From the NCBI RefSeq assembly GCF_900113035.1, contig NZ_FONX01000005.1, positions 62,001 through 126,000 of the forward strand: a stretch of 64,000 nucleotides of DNA, in the 5' to 3' direction. Below are positions 1-9,523 of this stretch, one piece after another; the stretch's first letter is position 1; every line of letters starts with the position of its first letter. A program made the position numbers and the translations under genes. Origin of the DNA: Paracidovorax wautersii (GTDB taxonomy: Bacteria; Pseudomonadota; Gammaproteobacteria; Burkholderiales; Burkholderiaceae_C). The notes below the pieces were generated by a model. That model saw nothing but the letters and a program-made list of their open reading frames with translations. It had not been told where the DNA came from and searched no databases.

Positions 1-123
1 TGTGCCTCTGCAGACATGAGAGGCCCTGGGCATGCTCGCCGATGCCGCCAGGCCGGCTGCAGCCCCGGCGGCGAGCGCACCGGCCGCAGCCGCCCAAGGG
101 CCGCGCCGGCCGATAGGGCCCAT
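1..123 (-). CDS. N-terminus of an unidentified exported protein (cut by window edge)
   Basis: A minus-strand frame opens at an ATG at 121-123 and stays open to the window edge (41 codons). It starts 14 nt past the stop of the upstream M14 peptidase gene, with a purine-rich GGCGGA ahead of the ATG, so it could be the next gene of the same operon. The visible peptide begins MGPIGRRGPW and runs into a long Ala/Gly/Leu stretch, which would fit a signal peptide or membrane anchor with a twin-arginine near its start. No domain is visible, so no function is assigned. At this GC content a 41-codon open frame can occur by chance. Confidence 0.3.
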   Translation of the reverse strand, partial: MGPIGRRGPWAAAAGALAAGAAAGLAASASMPRASHVCRGT

Positions 124-137
124 CCGCAGATCCGCCG

Positions 138-1958
138 TCAGTCGCCCTCGAACACCAGCGACGGCGGCGCCATCACGCGGGCGGTTTCGTTCAGGCTGCC
201 GATGAGGTGGTTGGCGAAATAGCTGTTCTGCGTGTCCGGCTCCAGCGCCGCGACGGCCAGGTTGGCGAGCGGCTGGTTCAGCGGCACGTAGAAGCTGCCG
301 GCCGGTGCGTCGATGGCGCTGCGGGTCAGCGTGGTCTGCACATTCACGACGTCGCCGGAGCCCGCCACCGTGCCGCGCACGTCCTGGCGCGCGGCGGTGT
401 CGCGGCCGGTTTCCTGGTAGGTGTCGGCCAGCACCGAGCCCTGTTCGGCCACGCGCATCACCTGCAGGCCCAGCAGCCGCAGCCGGTCCACCGCAGGCGC
501 GGCGGTGCCTGCCAGCCAGTAGCCGCAGGGCCGGGCGCGGCTCTTGACCGTGCGCAGCTCCAGCGATGAGTTCCATTCCACCCGCAGCGCGCGGTCGGCG
601 CCGGTCTGCGGGTCGAGCATCAGCAGGTCGCGCTGCGTGGGCGTCGGGGCGGCTTCGACGACGACCTGGCCGCGGCAGGCCTGGGCAGCCGTGTCGCGGG
701 CTACGAAGGAGCGCACCTGCTCCAGGTTGACCGCGCGTTCGGCCGCGCTGCGCAGCGCGCTGGTGAGCGCCGTGACCTGGGTGTGGACGCGGCGCTGGAT
801 GTCGGTGCGGCCGATGCCCACGCCGCGCGTTTCCACCAGCAGGCTGACCGTGTTCTTCAGGCCGTTGACGTTGCGGCCCGTGTCGGGCTGCGTGCCGCCC
901 ATGGAGATGGTGCGGTCGTCCATGTTGGTCGAGGTGGTGTAGTACCACTCGTTGGTCAGCCCTTGCGCGGTGAGCGCGCTCACCATGGGCTGGCGGAACC
1001 ATTCCAGCGCGGCCTTGTTGATGAATTCCGGCATGTTGGCCGTGGTGGCGTGCTGCAGCAGCGCGTCGTAGCGCTGGATGCCGCCGAACTTCTGCAGGAA
1101 GCGCCCGACCACGGTGTATTCGTGCGCGTCCACCACGGCCGCAGGGCGGTAGTTGCGCACCAGCTTGGCCAGGGCCTGCGCCTCGGGGGTGTTGAGCAGC
1201 AGGTGGTCGCGGTTCATGTCGATGCCGTTGGCCGTCACGCGGGTGCCGGCTTCGGCGCCGTCCGGGTTGGCGCGCGGCACGACGATCACGTTGATGCGGT
1301 CCAGCAGCGGCTCCAGCAGGCCTTGCGACAGTTCGCGGGCCATCACCAGCAGCGCCTCGGCGGGGGCGGGTTCGTCGCCGTGCTGCTGGCCGATCAGCAG
1401 CACCGTGGGCCGGCCGCTCGCGTCCAGCGCGGCCACGTCGGTGCCGCCAGCGCGGGTCAGCACCAGGGCCTGCAGGGGCACGCCGCGCTGGGACCGGCCG
1501 ATGTCGAGCAGCTCGGCCTTGGTGCTGCCCTTGACGGACGTGGCCAGCCCGCGCAGCCACTGCGCCATTTCGGCATGGGTGGTGAAGGCGCGGCGGCCGT
1601 CGGCCAGGCCCGGCGTCTCGTATCGCACGGACGGGGCCGGAAAGCGCGCCGCCACGGCCTCGCTGTAGGGCAGGGCGTCAGCCGTGGGCGCGGGGGCCTC
1701 GGGCTCCACCGTCATCAGCGGGCTGGGCGCGATGGGCGTCGTCACCACGCCGCTGCGCTGCGTGCCCAGCGGCGGCGGCACCGCCCGGGTGGCCGTGGGG
1801 GCCGGCGCCGTCTGGGCGGCCTTGGGCGGCGTGGCCGGCCAGGGCGGCAGCGGCGTGCTGCCGCAGGCCGCGAGCAAGGCGGCGGCAGCGGCCACGGCGC
1901 CCAGGCGCCAGGCGCGCAGGGGGTGGAAGTCGGGCAGGAAAACGGCTTGCTGAGGCAT
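138..1958 (-). CDS. M14-family metallocarboxypeptidase-like lipoprotein
   Basis: The 606-residue protein starts with a basic and hydrophobic segment ending in a lipobox (LLAAC, Cys32), so it should be a lipid-anchored envelope protein. A Pro/Ala-rich linker follows (about residues 33-90). The M14 zinc-peptidase core has the HxxE metal motif in GQQHGDEPAPAEAL, the RANPDGAE segment, NGIDMNRD, the third zinc ligand in VVDAHEYT and the general-base glutamate in LLVETRGVG. A C-terminal extension of about 200 residues has no assignment. The family removes C-terminal residues from peptides; the substrate (peptide or peptidoglycan) is not evident. No clear Shine-Dalgarno precedes the ATG. The neighbouring upstream gene lies on the other strand. 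Confidence 0.85.
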   Translation of the reverse strand: MPQQAVFLPDFHPLRAWRLGAVAAAAALLAACGSTPLPPWPATPPKAAQTAPAPTATRAVPPPLGTQRSGVVTTPIAPSPLMTVEPEAPAPTADALPYSEAVAARFPAPSVRYETPGLADGRRAFTTHAEMAQWLRGLATSVKGSTKAELLDIGRSQRGVPLQALVLTRAGGTDVAALDASGRPTVLLIGQQHGDEPAPAEALLVMARELSQGLLEPLLDRINVIVVPRANPDGAEAGTRVTANGIDMNRDHLLLNTPEAQALAKLVRNYRPAAVVDAHEYTVVGRFLQKFGGIQRYDALLQHATTANMPEFINKAALEWFRQPMVSALTAQGLTNEWYYTTSTNMDDRTISMGGTQPDTGRNVNGLKNTVSLLVETRGVGIGRTDIQRRVHTQVTALTSALRSAAERAVNLEQVRSFVARDTAAQACRGQVVVEAAPTPTQRDLLMLDPQTGADRALRVEWNSSLELRTVKSRARPCGYWLAGTAAPAVDRLRLLGLQVMRVAEQGSVLADTYQETGRDTAARQDVRGTVAGSGDVVNVQTTLTRSAIDAPAGSFYVPLNQPLANLAVAALEPDTQNSYFANHLIGSLNETARVMAPPSLVFEGD

Positions 1959-2249
1959 GGCTGTGATGGGGGCGCGAATCCCCGGCTACGAATTGACATG
2001 CGATGTTACCTGCCGAGCCCGGCTGGTCCGCACCCGGGCAGGGGCTGCCCGGAGGCCGAAGTCCGGCGCGCGGCGCGAAGACCTGAGCTTTACGCATAAG
2101 CAAGCGCGTTTTGCTTGGTTGGCCGGCCGGGGGGCGCTGGCTACATTGGCTTCACCAGCCCGGGCGCTGGGCGCCGGCTCCCAGGGCGGCGATCCGCCTC
2201 CGGCCCGCTTCATCGCTTGCGTTCACTCATCACCAGGGAGCATTTCGAC

Positions 2250-2396
2250 ATGGCAGCTGCACTGCACCACACGGTCATCCGCTCATGGGTCCATGGCATC
2301 GGCAGGACGCTGATTCCCGCCAGTCTGGTGCCCGGTACTGCCGATGCCTGGGCCAGCAACACGGCGCTGGCCGGTACGGTCTGGGCCACGAAATAA
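2250..2396 (+). CDS. Possible 48-residue small protein
   Basis: A short frame begins with ATG at 2250, preceded by GGGAG at 2236-2240 with a 9-nt spacer, which is a good ribosome binding site. It ends at TAA 2394-2396. A strong intrinsic terminator lies about 120 nt downstream with no other gene between. The peptide (MAAALHHTVIRSW...) has no recognisable domain and is weakly amphipathic. The 2.1-2.5 kb interval could alternatively encode a small RNA ending at the terminator. The gene is supported only by its initiation signal and its terminator. Confidence 0.3.
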   Translation: MAAALHHTVIRSWVHGIGRTLIPASLVPGTADAWASNTALAGTVWATK

Positions 2397-2514
2397 CGCA
2401 GGGGCGGGCATGGCCTGACCGAGCCGGCACCAGGGTCGCTGCGGATCTTCGCGGCGCTGTCGCCGGGGCCATGTTCCCGCCACTGCAGGTTTGTCAGTAG
2501 GGGGGTCTCCTTTC

Positions 2515-2541
2515 AAGCCCGCTGCGTGCGGGCTTTTTTTT
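2515..2541 (+). terminator. Intrinsic terminator
   Basis: AAGCCCGC (2515-2522) pairs with GCGGGCTT (2528-2535) around a 5-nt loop, followed by a T-run to 2541. The T-run makes it directional for plus-strand transcripts, so something is transcribed rightward across 2.1-2.5 kb, where only the 48-codon frame is present. Confidence 0.85.
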
Positions 2542-2730
2542 GTCTTCGCGGGGGTGAGGCATGGTGGCGGTGGCTGCGGTTTCTTCTTCGTTGTCTCCTG
2601 GGCTGGCGGCTTCGCTGGCCGGCATGGCCTGCGCCCGCCAGGGAATGCGCTCTCGGCTGACGTGCTGCACCTCGGCTTGCCGGCAGCATGTCTACAGTGC
2701 CCCTGGAGGGCTGCTCCAACGAGGGATGGC

Positions 2731-3870
2731 ATGGCCGAGAAGCACAAGCACAAGGATTCGTCGAACGAAGCAGAGCCGGACGCACGCCCGGCGAGCGAGC
2801 GGGAGCTCAGGGCCCAGCGCCGGCTCGCCACGCTCGGCCCCCACGGAGAAATGGAACTGCCGTCGGTGACCATCGACGGCTACAGCCTGGAGCTGCGCGA
2901 TGGCGACGGCGATGGCTTCATCGGCGATGCCGCGAGCCGCACGGCTTTCCGCAAGATGCTGGATGCCTGGCGCGTGCTGTTCACCGACATGGCGGGCAAG
3001 GACCCGTTCGGCTCCAAGCCCACGGTGGACATCGGCAAGTCGCGGCTCGACGAATTGCTGGAAGAGGGCGGCCCGGCCGCGCAGGCCATCCGCGCGGCGC
3101 AGGAAGACTACGCGCTGCAGCTGGCCGACGTGGTGCCGCGCTTTCTCAAGGAAAAGAGCTGGAAGGGCGTCGAGCGCGTGATCGTGGGCGGGGGCTTCCA
3201 GCAGAGCGAAGTGGGGCAGGGCGCCATCCGGCGTGCTGCCGCGCTCTTGAAGGCGGCGAAGGTGCCCGTGGAGCTGCGCACGCTGCGCCATCACGCCGAC
3301 GAAGGCGGGCTGGTCGGCTGGGTGCATCTGGCGCCCACCGCGCTGCTGCAGAGCTACGACGCGATCCTGGCCGTCGATATCGGCGGCACCAACGTGCGCT
3401 GCGGCATCGTGCTCACCCATCTGCACAAGACGCCCGACATGTCGCGCGCCGAAGTGGTCAAGCGCGACAAGTGGGGCCATGCGGGCGACACGCCCACGCG
3501 CGATGCGCTGATCGAAGGCATCGCCGGCATGCTGGAAAAGCTGCTGGAGCACGCCGAGAAGAAGGGCATCCGCGTGGCGCCCTTCATCGGCGTCGCCTGC
3601 CCGGGCCTGATCTGCGAGGACGGCTCCATCGCCGGCGGCGCCCAGAACCTGCCCGGCAACTGGGAGAGCACGCGCTTTCGCCTGTCGCACGACCTGTACG
3701 AACGCCTGCCGCTCATCAGTGGCGGTCGCACCCAGGTCTGTCTGCACAACGACGCGGTGGTGCAGGGCCTCTCGGAGCTGCCCTTCACCCAGGACGTCAA
3801 GCGCTGGGCGGTGCTGACGGTGGGCACGGGCCTGGGCAATGCGAGCTACACCAACCGCAGTCCGCAATGA
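2731..3870 (+). CDS. ROK-type sugar-kinase-like protein with atypical architecture
   Basis: The 379-residue protein starts at the ATG at 2731, preceded by GAGGG. The ROK/actin-fold phosphate-1 motif LAVDIGGTNVRCGIV begins only near residue 210. It is followed by GVACPGLI, the NLPGNW segment, HNDAVVQG and a phosphate-2 motif VGTGLGNASYTNR, after which the chain stops. A normal ROK kinase of about 300 residues has GxDIGGT at its N-terminus and another 150 residues, often with a CxCGxxGC zinc site, after GTGxGG. Here that part is missing and an unrelated N-terminal half is present. Residues 57-66 (DGDGDGFIGD) resemble the start of an EF-hand loop, but the usual Glu at position 12 is absent. It may be an ATP- or sugar-binding protein or a divergent kinase; the substrate is unknown. 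Confidence 0.75.
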   Translation: MAEKHKHKDSSNEAEPDARPASERELRAQRRLATLGPHGEMELPSVTIDGYSLELRDGDGDGFIGDAASRTAFRKMLDAWRVLFTDMAGKDPFGSKPTVDIGKSRLDELLEEGGPAAQAIRAAQEDYALQLADVVPRFLKEKSWKGVERVIVGGGFQQSEVGQGAIRRAAALLKAAKVPVELRTLRHHADEGGLVGWVHLAPTALLQSYDAILAVDIGGTNVRCGIVLTHLHKTPDMSRAEVVKRDKWGHAGDTPTRDALIEGIAGMLEKLLEHAEKKGIRVAPFIGVACPGLICEDGSIAGGAQNLPGNWESTRFRLSHDLYERLPLISGGRTQVCLHNDAVVQGLSELPFTQDVKRWAVLTVGTGLGNASYTNRSPQ

Positions 3871-3889
3871 GATCCTGGAAGTCTTGATG

Positions 3890-3947
3890 CTCTGCTTTTG
3901 ATAGCTGAACATGCAGGCAGATCAAGCGCTGCAGGCCGAAAAGGCAT
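3890..3947 (+). repeat. Dispersed Comamonadaceae-type intergenic repeat, copy 1
   Basis: TTTTGATAGCTG at 3896-3907 is followed by a GC-rich segment (ATCAAGCGCTGCAGGCC) and GAAAAGGC. This is the layout of a short dispersed hairpin-like repeat that I recall as abundant in Comamonadaceae intergenic regions. A second, inverted copy lies at 63079-63127. It sits just past the ROK-type gene and before a terminator. Confidence 0.5.
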
Positions 3948-3976
3948 GAAAAAACCGCCCGAGGGCGGTTTTTTTT
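3948..3976. terminator. Bidirectional intrinsic terminator
   Basis: An A-run, then ACCGCC(C), a 2-4 nt loop, GGCGGT and eight Ts. It separates the convergent ROK-type gene (plus) and aminotransferase gene (minus). The A-run on one side and T-run on the other allow it to work for both. Confidence 0.85.
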
Positions 3977-4018
3977 GTGTTGCATCGAGCCCGCTGCCGG
4001 TCTGGTCGGCAGCTGCCG

Positions 4019-5215
4019 TCAGACCACCTTGGCGATGGACTGGCAGACGTGGTCGATGTTCTTGCTGTTGAGCGCGGCCACGCACATGCGGCCCGTGTCG
4101 GTGCCGTACACGCCGAACTCGGTGCGCAGGCGCACCATCTGGTCCTTGGTCAGGCCCGAGTAGCTGAACATGCCGATCTGCTGGGTGATGAAGGACATGT
4201 CCTGCTGCACGCCGGCGGCCTTCAGGCCATCGACCAGCTTCTGGCGCATGGCCTTGATGCGCACGCGCATCTCGCCCAGTTCCTTTTCCCACAGGGCGCG
4301 CAGCTCGGGGTTGCCCAGCACGGCCGCCACCACCGCGCCGCCGTGCGTGGGCGGGTTGGAGTAGTTGGTGCGGATCACGATCTTGAGCTGGCTCAGCACG
4401 CGCGATGCCTCTTCCTTGTCGGCGCACAGCACCGACAGGCCGCCCACGCGCTCGCCGTACAGGCTGAAGCTCTTGGAGAACGAGGTGGAGACGAAGAAGT
4501 TCAGGCCGGCGGCCACGAACTTCTGGATGACGGCGCCGTCCTCCTGGATTCCGTGGCCGAAGCCCTGGTAGGCCATGTCGAGGAAAGGCGTCAGGCCCTG
4601 GGCCTTGACCACGGCGATGACCTGGTCCCACTGCTCGGCGGTGATGTCGTAGCCGGTGGGGTTGTGGCAGCAGGCGTGCAGCACGACGATGGTGCCGGGC
4701 GCGGCAGCCTTCAGGCTGGCCAGCATGCCTTCGACGTTCACGCCGCGCTTGGCGGCGTCGTAATAGGCGTAGGTATCGACGGTGAAGCCGGCGTTGGTGA
4801 AGAGGGCGCGGTGGTTCTCCCAGCTCGGGTCGGAGATCAGCACCTTGGCGTCGGGGCTGACCTTCTTCAGGAAGTCGGCGCCGATCTTCAGGCCGCCGGT
4901 GCCGCCGATGGCCTGCACGGTGGCCACGCGGCCGGAGGTGACGGGCTCGCTGCCTTCGCCGAACACCAGCGCCTTGACGGCGTTGTCGTAGGCGACGATG
5001 CCGTCGATGGGCAGGTAGCCGCGCGCGGTGGGCTTGTCCATCAGGGCCTTCTCCGCAGCCTGCACGCACTGCAGCAGGGGGAGCTTGCCGTTGTCGTCGA
5101 AATACACGCCCACGCCCAGGTTGACCTTGTTGGGGTTGGTGTCAGCAGCGAACTGCTCGTTCAGACCCAGGATGGGGTCGCGTGGTGCCATTTCGACGGC
5201 GGTGAAGAGAGACAT
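4019..5215 (-). CDS. tyrB: Aromatic-amino-acid / aspartate aminotransferase (class I)
   Basis: The 398-residue PLP enzyme starts at ATG 5215 with AAGGAAAG seven nt upstream. An in-frame ATG ten codons further upstream lacks such a site. Sequence signs of the AspC/TyrB group (aminotransferase Ia) are the N-terminal [17 protein letters not shown], the [11 protein letters not shown] loop, the Schiff-base lysine in [17 protein letters not shown] and the C-terminal GRMCVAALN with the substrate-binding Arg. It should exchange amino groups between aromatic amino acids or aspartate and 2-oxoglutarate in the cytoplasm. AspC and TyrB cannot be separated by eye, so the symbol is tentative. It is divergent from uvrB and shares a 110-bp intergenic region. 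Confidence 0.9.
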   Translation of the reverse strand: MSLFTAVEMAPRDPILGLNEQFAADTNPNKVNLGVGVYFDDNGKLPLLQCVQAAEKALMDKPTARGYLPIDGIVAYDNAVKALVFGEGSEPVTSGRVATVQAIGGTGGLKIGADFLKKVSPDAKVLISDPSWENHRALFTNAGFTVDTYAYYDAAKRGVNVEGMLASLKAAAPGTIVVLHACCHNPTGYDITAEQWDQVIAVVKAQGLTPFLDMAYQGFGHGIQEDGAVIQKFVAAGLNFFVSTSFSKSFSLYGERVGGLSVLCADKEEASRVLSQLKIVIRTNYSNPPTHGGAVVAAVLGNPELRALWEKELGEMRVRIKAMRQKLVDGLKAAGVQQDMSFITQQIGMFSYSGLTKDQMVRLRTEFGVYGTDTGRMCVAALNSKNIDHVCQSIAKVV

Positions 5216-5325
5216 GGAGTTCTTTCCTTGGGGAAATATCGACAAAGGATGTCAGAGCGGAGGTCCGGGCCTGTTGTAGTCTGCCGGGACGGCCCGATTT
5301 TAAGGGCTCCACTTCCCGCCACCCC

Positions 5326-7416
5326 ATGCCAAAACCCATTGAAGCCATGCCGCCCGCGCAAGAGGGCCAGCTGGTGCGCTTTCCCGATTCGCCCTTCGAG
5401 CTGTTCCAGCCCTATCCGCCCGCCGGCGACCAGCCCACGGCCATCGAGGAACTGGTCGAAGGCGTGCGCGACGGCGAGGTCTTCCAGACCCTGCTGGGCG
5501 TGACCGGCTCGGGCAAGACCTTCACCATGGCCAACGTCATCGCCCGCCTGGGCCGGCCGGCCATCGTCTTCGCGCCCAACAAGACCCTGGCTGCGCAGCT
5601 CTACAGCGAATTCCGCGAGTTCTTCCCCAAGAACGCGGTGGAATACTTCGTCAGCTACTACGACTACTACCAGCCCGAGGCCTACGTGCCGCAGCGCGAC
5701 CTTTTCATCGAAAAGGACTCGGCCATCAACGAGCACATCGAGCAGATGCGCCTGTCGGCCACCAAGAGCGTGCTGGAGCGCCGCGACGTCGTCATCGTCG
5801 CCACGGTGAGCGCCATCTACGGCATCGGCGCCCCGGAGGACTACACCCAGATGCGCTTCATCCTGCGCGTGGGCGACGAGCTGAACCAGCGCGACGTGAT
5901 CGGCCGGCTGATCCGCATGCAGTACACGCGCAACGAACAGGACTTCGCGCGCGGCAGCTTCCGCGTGCGCGGCGACACCATCGACGTGTTCCCCTCGGAG
6001 CACTCCGAACTGGCCATCCGCATCGAGCTGTTCGACGACGAGGTGGAGTCGCTCTCGCTCTTCGATCCGCTCACCGGCCGGGTGCGGCAGAAGATCCCGC
6101 GCTTCACCATCTACCCCAGCAGCCATTACGTGACGCCGCGCGACAAGGTGCTGGCCGCCGTCGAAAGCATCAAGCTGGAGCTGGCCGACCGGCTCAAGCA
6201 GTTCGTCTCCGAAGGCAAGCTGGTCGAGGCCCAGCGGCTGGAGCAGCGTACCCGGTTCGATCTGGAGATGCTGAGCGAAGTCGGCCACTGCAAGGGCATC
6301 GAGAACTACACGCGCCACCTATCTGGCGCGCAGCCGGGCGACCCACCGCCCACGCTGACCAACTACCTGCCGCCCGACTCCATCATGTTCCTGGACGAGA
6401 GCCACCAGATGATCGGCCAGCTGAGCGCCATGTACAACGGCGACCGGGCGCGCAAGACCACGCTGGTCGAATACGGCTTCCGCCTGCCTTCGGCGCTGGA
6501 CAACCGGCCGCTCAAGTTCGACGAGTTCGAGCAGCGCATGCGCCAGGTCGTGTTCGTTTCCGCCACGCCCGCCGACTACGAAAAGACCCACGCCGGCCGC
6601 GTGGTGGAGCAGGTGGTACGCCCCACGGGCCTGGTTGACCCGGAGATCGAAGTGCGCCCCGCCACCCATCAGGTGGACGATGTGCTGCAGGAAATACGCA
6701 TTCGCTCCGAAAAGAATCAGCGCGTACTCATTACCACGCTGACCAAGCGCATGGCCGAGCAGCTGACCGACTACCTCACCGACAACGGCGTCAAGGTGCG
6801 CTACCTGCACTCGGACATCGACACGGTGGAGCGCGTGGAGATCATCCGCGACCTGCGCCTGGGCGCCTTCGACGTGCTGGTGGGCATCAACCTGCTGCGC
6901 GAGGGGCTGGACATTCCCGAGGTGTCGCTGGTCGCCATCCTGGATGCGGACAAGGAAGGCTTCCTGCGCGCCGAGCGCAGCCTGATCCAGACCATCGGCC
7001 GGGCGGCCCGCAACCTGAACGGCAAGGCCATCCTCTACGCCGACCGCATCACCGACTCGATGCGCAAGGCCATCGACGAAACGGAACGCCGCCGCGCCAA
7101 ACAGATCGCACACAACGAAGCCCAGGGCATCACGCCGCGCAGCATCGTCAAACAGGTGCGCGATCTCATCGACGGGGTCTATAGCGAGAAGTCGGGCAAG
7201 GAAGCCGAGCGGCTCGAGCAGGAATCGATGCAGCGGGCCCAGGTGGAAGACATGTCCGAAAAGGACGTCGCCCGGGAGATCAAGCGCCTGGAAAAGCTCA
7301 TGCTGGAGCACGCGCGCAATCTGGAGTTCGAGCAGGCCGCCCGGGTGCGCGACCAGCTGACCCGGCTGAAAGACCGCGCATTCGGTGCGCACGGCGGAGA
7401 CCAGGTGGCGGTCTGA
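5326..7416 (+). CDS. uvrB: Excinuclease ABC subunit UvrB
   Basis: The 696-residue helicase-like subunit of nucleotide excision repair receives damaged DNA from UvrA and recruits UvrC. Visible are Walker A GVTGSGKT (residues 58-65), the beta-hairpin region with [16 protein letters not shown], the helicase motif in [15 protein letters not shown], the C-terminal helicase domain ([26 protein letters not shown]) and a terminal UVR motif ([13 protein letters not shown]) that contacts UvrC. Length is normal. No clear Shine-Dalgarno precedes ATG 5326; an in-frame ATG at 5347 is an alternative. I see no CTGT-N8-ACAG LexA box in the upstream 110 bp. The stop codon lies within an exact 25-nt repeat shared with the gabD-like gene. 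Confidence 0.97.
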   Translation: MPKPIEAMPPAQEGQLVRFPDSPFELFQPYPPAGDQPTAIEELVEGVRDGEVFQTLLGVTGSGKTFTMANVIARLGRPAIVFAPNKTLAAQLYSEFREFFPKNAVEYFVSYYDYYQPEAYVPQRDLFIEKDSAINEHIEQMRLSATKSVLERRDVVIVATVSAIYGIGAPEDYTQMRFILRVGDELNQRDVIGRLIRMQYTRNEQDFARGSFRVRGDTIDVFPSEHSELAIRIELFDDEVESLSLFDPLTGRVRQKIPRFTIYPSSHYVTPRDKVLAAVESIKLELADRLKQFVSEGKLVEAQRLEQRTRFDLEMLSEVGHCKGIENYTRHLSGAQPGDPPPTLTNYLPPDSIMFLDESHQMIGQLSAMYNGDRARKTTLVEYGFRLPSALDNRPLKFDEFEQRMRQVVFVSATPADYEKTHAGRVVEQVVRPTGLVDPEIEVRPATHQVDDVLQEIRIRSEKNQRVLITTLTKRMAEQLTDYLTDNGVKVRYLHSDIDTVERVEIIRDLRLGAFDVLVGINLLREGLDIPEVSLVAILDADKEGFLRAERSLIQTIGRAARNLNGKAILYADRITDSMRKAIDETERRRAKQIAHNEAQGITPRSIVKQVRDLIDGVYSEKSGKEAERLEQESMQRAQVEDMSEKDVAREIKRLEKLMLEHARNLEFEQAARVRDQLTRLKDRAFGAHGGDQVAV

Positions 7417-7436
7417 GATCGTGAACACGTTCTGAG
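7412..7436. repeat. 25-nt exact repeat, copy 1 (overlaps uvrB stop)
   Basis: This segment is identical over 25 nt to 42036-42060. Its core is GATCGTGAACACGTTCTGA. The core contains GAAC-AC-GTTC, a short inverted repeat, and the whole unit is bounded by a direct repeat of TCTGAG. The uvrB stop codon TGA (7414-7416) is part of the unit. Confidence 0.9.
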
Positions 7437-7509
7437 CCGGCGAACCAAGGTCACAGGGGTGCCGGTGCCTTACCGGGAGGTAGCTCCCGCGACCGGGGTG
7501 TCCGGGTAC

Positions 7510-7540
7510 CCGACAAAAACAATAGGGTTTGTGCTATACT
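7510..7540 (+). promoter_or_regulatory. iscR promoter
   Basis: A -10 element TATACT lies at 7535-7540. A -35 candidate CCGACA (7510-7515) has a long 19-nt spacer and is weak, so activation or an alternative -35 is possible. The predicted leader to the iscR ATG is about 145 nt. The -10 overlaps the IscR-type operator. Confidence 0.6.
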
Positions 7541-7560
7541 TGTCTGAAATAGTCAAGAAA
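7536..7560 (+). promoter_or_regulatory. IscR type-1 operator
   Basis: The 25-nt site begins ATACTTG and ends AGTCAAGAAA. It matches the published type-1 consensus ATASYYGACTRW...AGTCRRSTAT at 22 of 25 positions by direct alignment. It starts inside the -10 hexamer, the position expected for repression by [2Fe-2S]-IscR, so the operon is probably autoregulated by cluster demand. Confidence 0.8.
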
Positions 7561-7692
7561 AGAAAAGCCCAGGATGAATAGGGCTCCGCGAGGTTCAGGT
7601 GCCTGTCGGAGTAGGGGCGGAGACGGTGCCGGAGGCTGGTTCCCAGCTTTCGGATTTCTATAACGAACAAGCCTGAAGACAAGGAGCTTGCG

Positions 7693-8229
7693 ATGCGTCT
7701 CACTACCAAAGGCCGTTTTGCGGTCACCGCGATGATCGATCTGGCACTGCGCCAGAACAACGGCCCGGTCACCCTCGCTGCCATCAGCCAGCGCCAGCAG
7801 ATCTCGCTGTCGTATCTCGAACAGCTCTTCGGCAAGCTGCGCCGGCACGAACTGGTCGAATCCACGCGCGGCCCCGGCGGCGGCTACACGCTGGCCCGCA
7901 AGGCCGGCGACATCACCGTGGCCGACATCATCGTCTCGGTCGATGAACCCATCGACGCCACCCAGTGCGGCGGCAAGGAAAACTGTCTGGGCGACGCCGG
8001 CCGCTGCATGACCCACGAGCTGTGGGCCTCGCTGAACCAGCGAATGGTCGAGTTCCTGGACTCCGTCACCCTGCAGAAGCTGGTGGACGACCAGCTCGCC
8101 AAGGGCGTGCAGGTCGAAGACAAGCCGGTCGTGCGCCGCGCCATCTCGACCACGCCCGTCGTCAAACCCATCCGCGTGAACGCGCCCAACTCGGTGTTCG
8201 CACTGGGCAACGTGTTCGCCAAGTCCTGA
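7693..8229 (+). CDS. iscR: Iron-sulfur cluster regulator IscR
   Basis: The 178-residue Rrf2-family repressor starts at ATG 7693 with AAGGAG eight nt upstream. The N-terminal winged helix ([19 protein letters not shown]) is followed by the cluster-ligand loop: Cys92, Cys98, Cys105 and His108 in [17 protein letters not shown]. The last two are one residue later than in E. coli. The C-terminal tail is about 16 residues longer than E. coli IscR (162 aa). With a [2Fe-2S] cluster it should repress its own promoter through the operator at 7536-7560. It is the first gene of the isc cluster. Confidence 0.96.
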   Translation: MRLTTKGRFAVTAMIDLALRQNNGPVTLAAISQRQQISLSYLEQLFGKLRRHELVESTRGPGGGYTLARKAGDITVADIIVSVDEPIDATQCGGKENCLGDAGRCMTHELWASLNQRMVEFLDSVTLQKLVDDQLAKGVQVEDKPVVRRAISTTPVVKPIRVNAPNSVFALGNVFAKS

Positions 8230-8281
8230 GTGCCGGGCATCCGCCCGACCTTGCCAGCCAGAGTCTTTGTTTGAGCCAGCC

Positions 8282-9502
8282 ATGGATATGACCCCGCATT
8301 TCCCTATCTATCTCGACTACGGTGCCACCACGCCCGTGGACCCGCGCGTCGTTGACGCCATGATTCCGTGGCTGCGCGAGCATTTCGGCAACCCGGCCTC
8401 CCGCAGCCACGCCTGGGGCTGGGAAGCCGAAGAGGCCGTGGAGAAGGCCCGCGCCAACGTGGCCGCGCTCATCGGCGCCGATCCGCGTGAAATCGTGTGG
8501 ACCAGTGGCGCCACCGAGTCCAACAACCTCGCCATCAAGGGTGCCGCGCACTTCTACAAGGGCAAGGGCAAGCACATCATCACGGTGAAGACCGAGCACA
8601 AGGCGGTGCTCGACACGACCCGCGAGCTGGAGCGCCAGGGCTTCGAGGTGACCTACCTCGACGTCCAGGAAAACGGCTTGCTCGACTTCGACGTGCTCAA
8701 GGCGGCCATCCGCCCCGACACCATCCTGCTGAGCGTGATGTTCGTGAACAACGAGATCGGCGTGATCCAGGACATCCCGGCCATCGGCGCGCTGTGCCGT
8801 GAAAAAGGCGTGATCTTCCACGTCGATGCCGCGCAAGCCACCGGCAAGGTCGAGATCGACATGGCCACGCTGCCCGTCGATCTGATGAGCCTGGCATCGC
8901 ACAAGACCTACGGCCCCAAGGGCATCGGCGCGCTGTACGTGCGCCGCAAGCCCCGCGTGCGCCTGGAAGCGCAGATGCACGGTGGCGGCCACGAACGCGG
9001 CATGCGTTCGGGCACCTTGCCCACGCACCAGATCGTCGGCATGGGCGAAGCCTTCCGCATCGCCCGCGAAGAGATGGCGCAGGACCTGGCCAAGGCCCGC
9101 GCGCTGCAAAAGCGCCTGCTGGACGGCCTGACCGACATTGAACAGGTCTTCGTCAACGGCGACCTGGAGCGCCGCGTGCCGCACAACCTGAACATCAGCT
9201 TCAACTACGTCGAAGGCGAGTCGCTGATCATGGGCATCAAGGGTCTGGCCGTGTCGTCGGGCTCGGCCTGCACGTCCGCGAGCCTGGAGCCCAGCTACGT
9301 GCTGCGCGCCCTGGGCCGCAGCGACGAACTGGCGCACAGCAGCCTGCGCATGACCATCGGCCGTTTTACGACCGAGGAAGAGATCGACTACGCCGTCTCC
9401 ACCATCCGCCACAACGTGGCCAAGCTGCGCGAGCTCAGCCCGCTGTGGGACATGTACAAGGACGGCATCGACATCAGCGCCATCCAGTGGGCCGCACATT
9501 GA
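8282..9502 (+). CDS. iscS: Cysteine desulfurase IscS
   Basis: The 406-residue PLP enzyme removes sulfur from cysteine and passes the persulfide to IscU. The cofactor lysine is Lys208 in [12 protein letters not shown] and the persulfide cysteine is Cys330 in [16 protein letters not shown], on the mobile loop typical of group I (IscS/NifS). The ATG at 8282 gives the usual start ([18 protein letters not shown]). An in-frame TTG at 8267 would add five residues and has no better binding site. It follows iscR by 52 nt in the same transcript. Confidence 0.97.
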   Translation: MDMTPHFPIYLDYGATTPVDPRVVDAMIPWLREHFGNPASRSHAWGWEAEEAVEKARANVAALIGADPREIVWTSGATESNNLAIKGAAHFYKGKGKHIITVKTEHKAVLDTTRELERQGFEVTYLDVQENGLLDFDVLKAAIRPDTILLSVMFVNNEIGVIQDIPAIGALCREKGVIFHVDAAQATGKVEIDMATLPVDLMSLASHKTYGPKGIGALYVRRKPRVRLEAQMHGGGHERGMRSGTLPTHQIVGMGEAFRIAREEMAQDLAKARALQKRLLDGLTDIEQVFVNGDLERRVPHNLNISFNYVEGESLIMGIKGLAVSSGSACTSASLEPSYVLRALGRSDELAHSSLRMTIGRFTTEEEIDYAVSTIRHNVAKLRELSPLWDMYKDGIDISAIQWAAH

Positions 9503-9523
9503 AGAATTGACGAGGTAAACATC

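Noticed and set aside
1993..2021. TTGACA at 1993-1998 as a promoter
   Set aside because: No -10 element at 16-19 nt on the plus strand and no gene start nearby on that strand.
5216..5325. A LexA/SOS box for uvrB
   Set aside because: No CTGT-N8-ACAG or close variant found in the intergenic region.
8208..8216. AACGTGTTC near the iscR stop, resembling part of the 25-nt stop-codon repeat
   Set aside because: Only nine bases match, and they encode the normal IscR tail (NVFAK); not a third copy.
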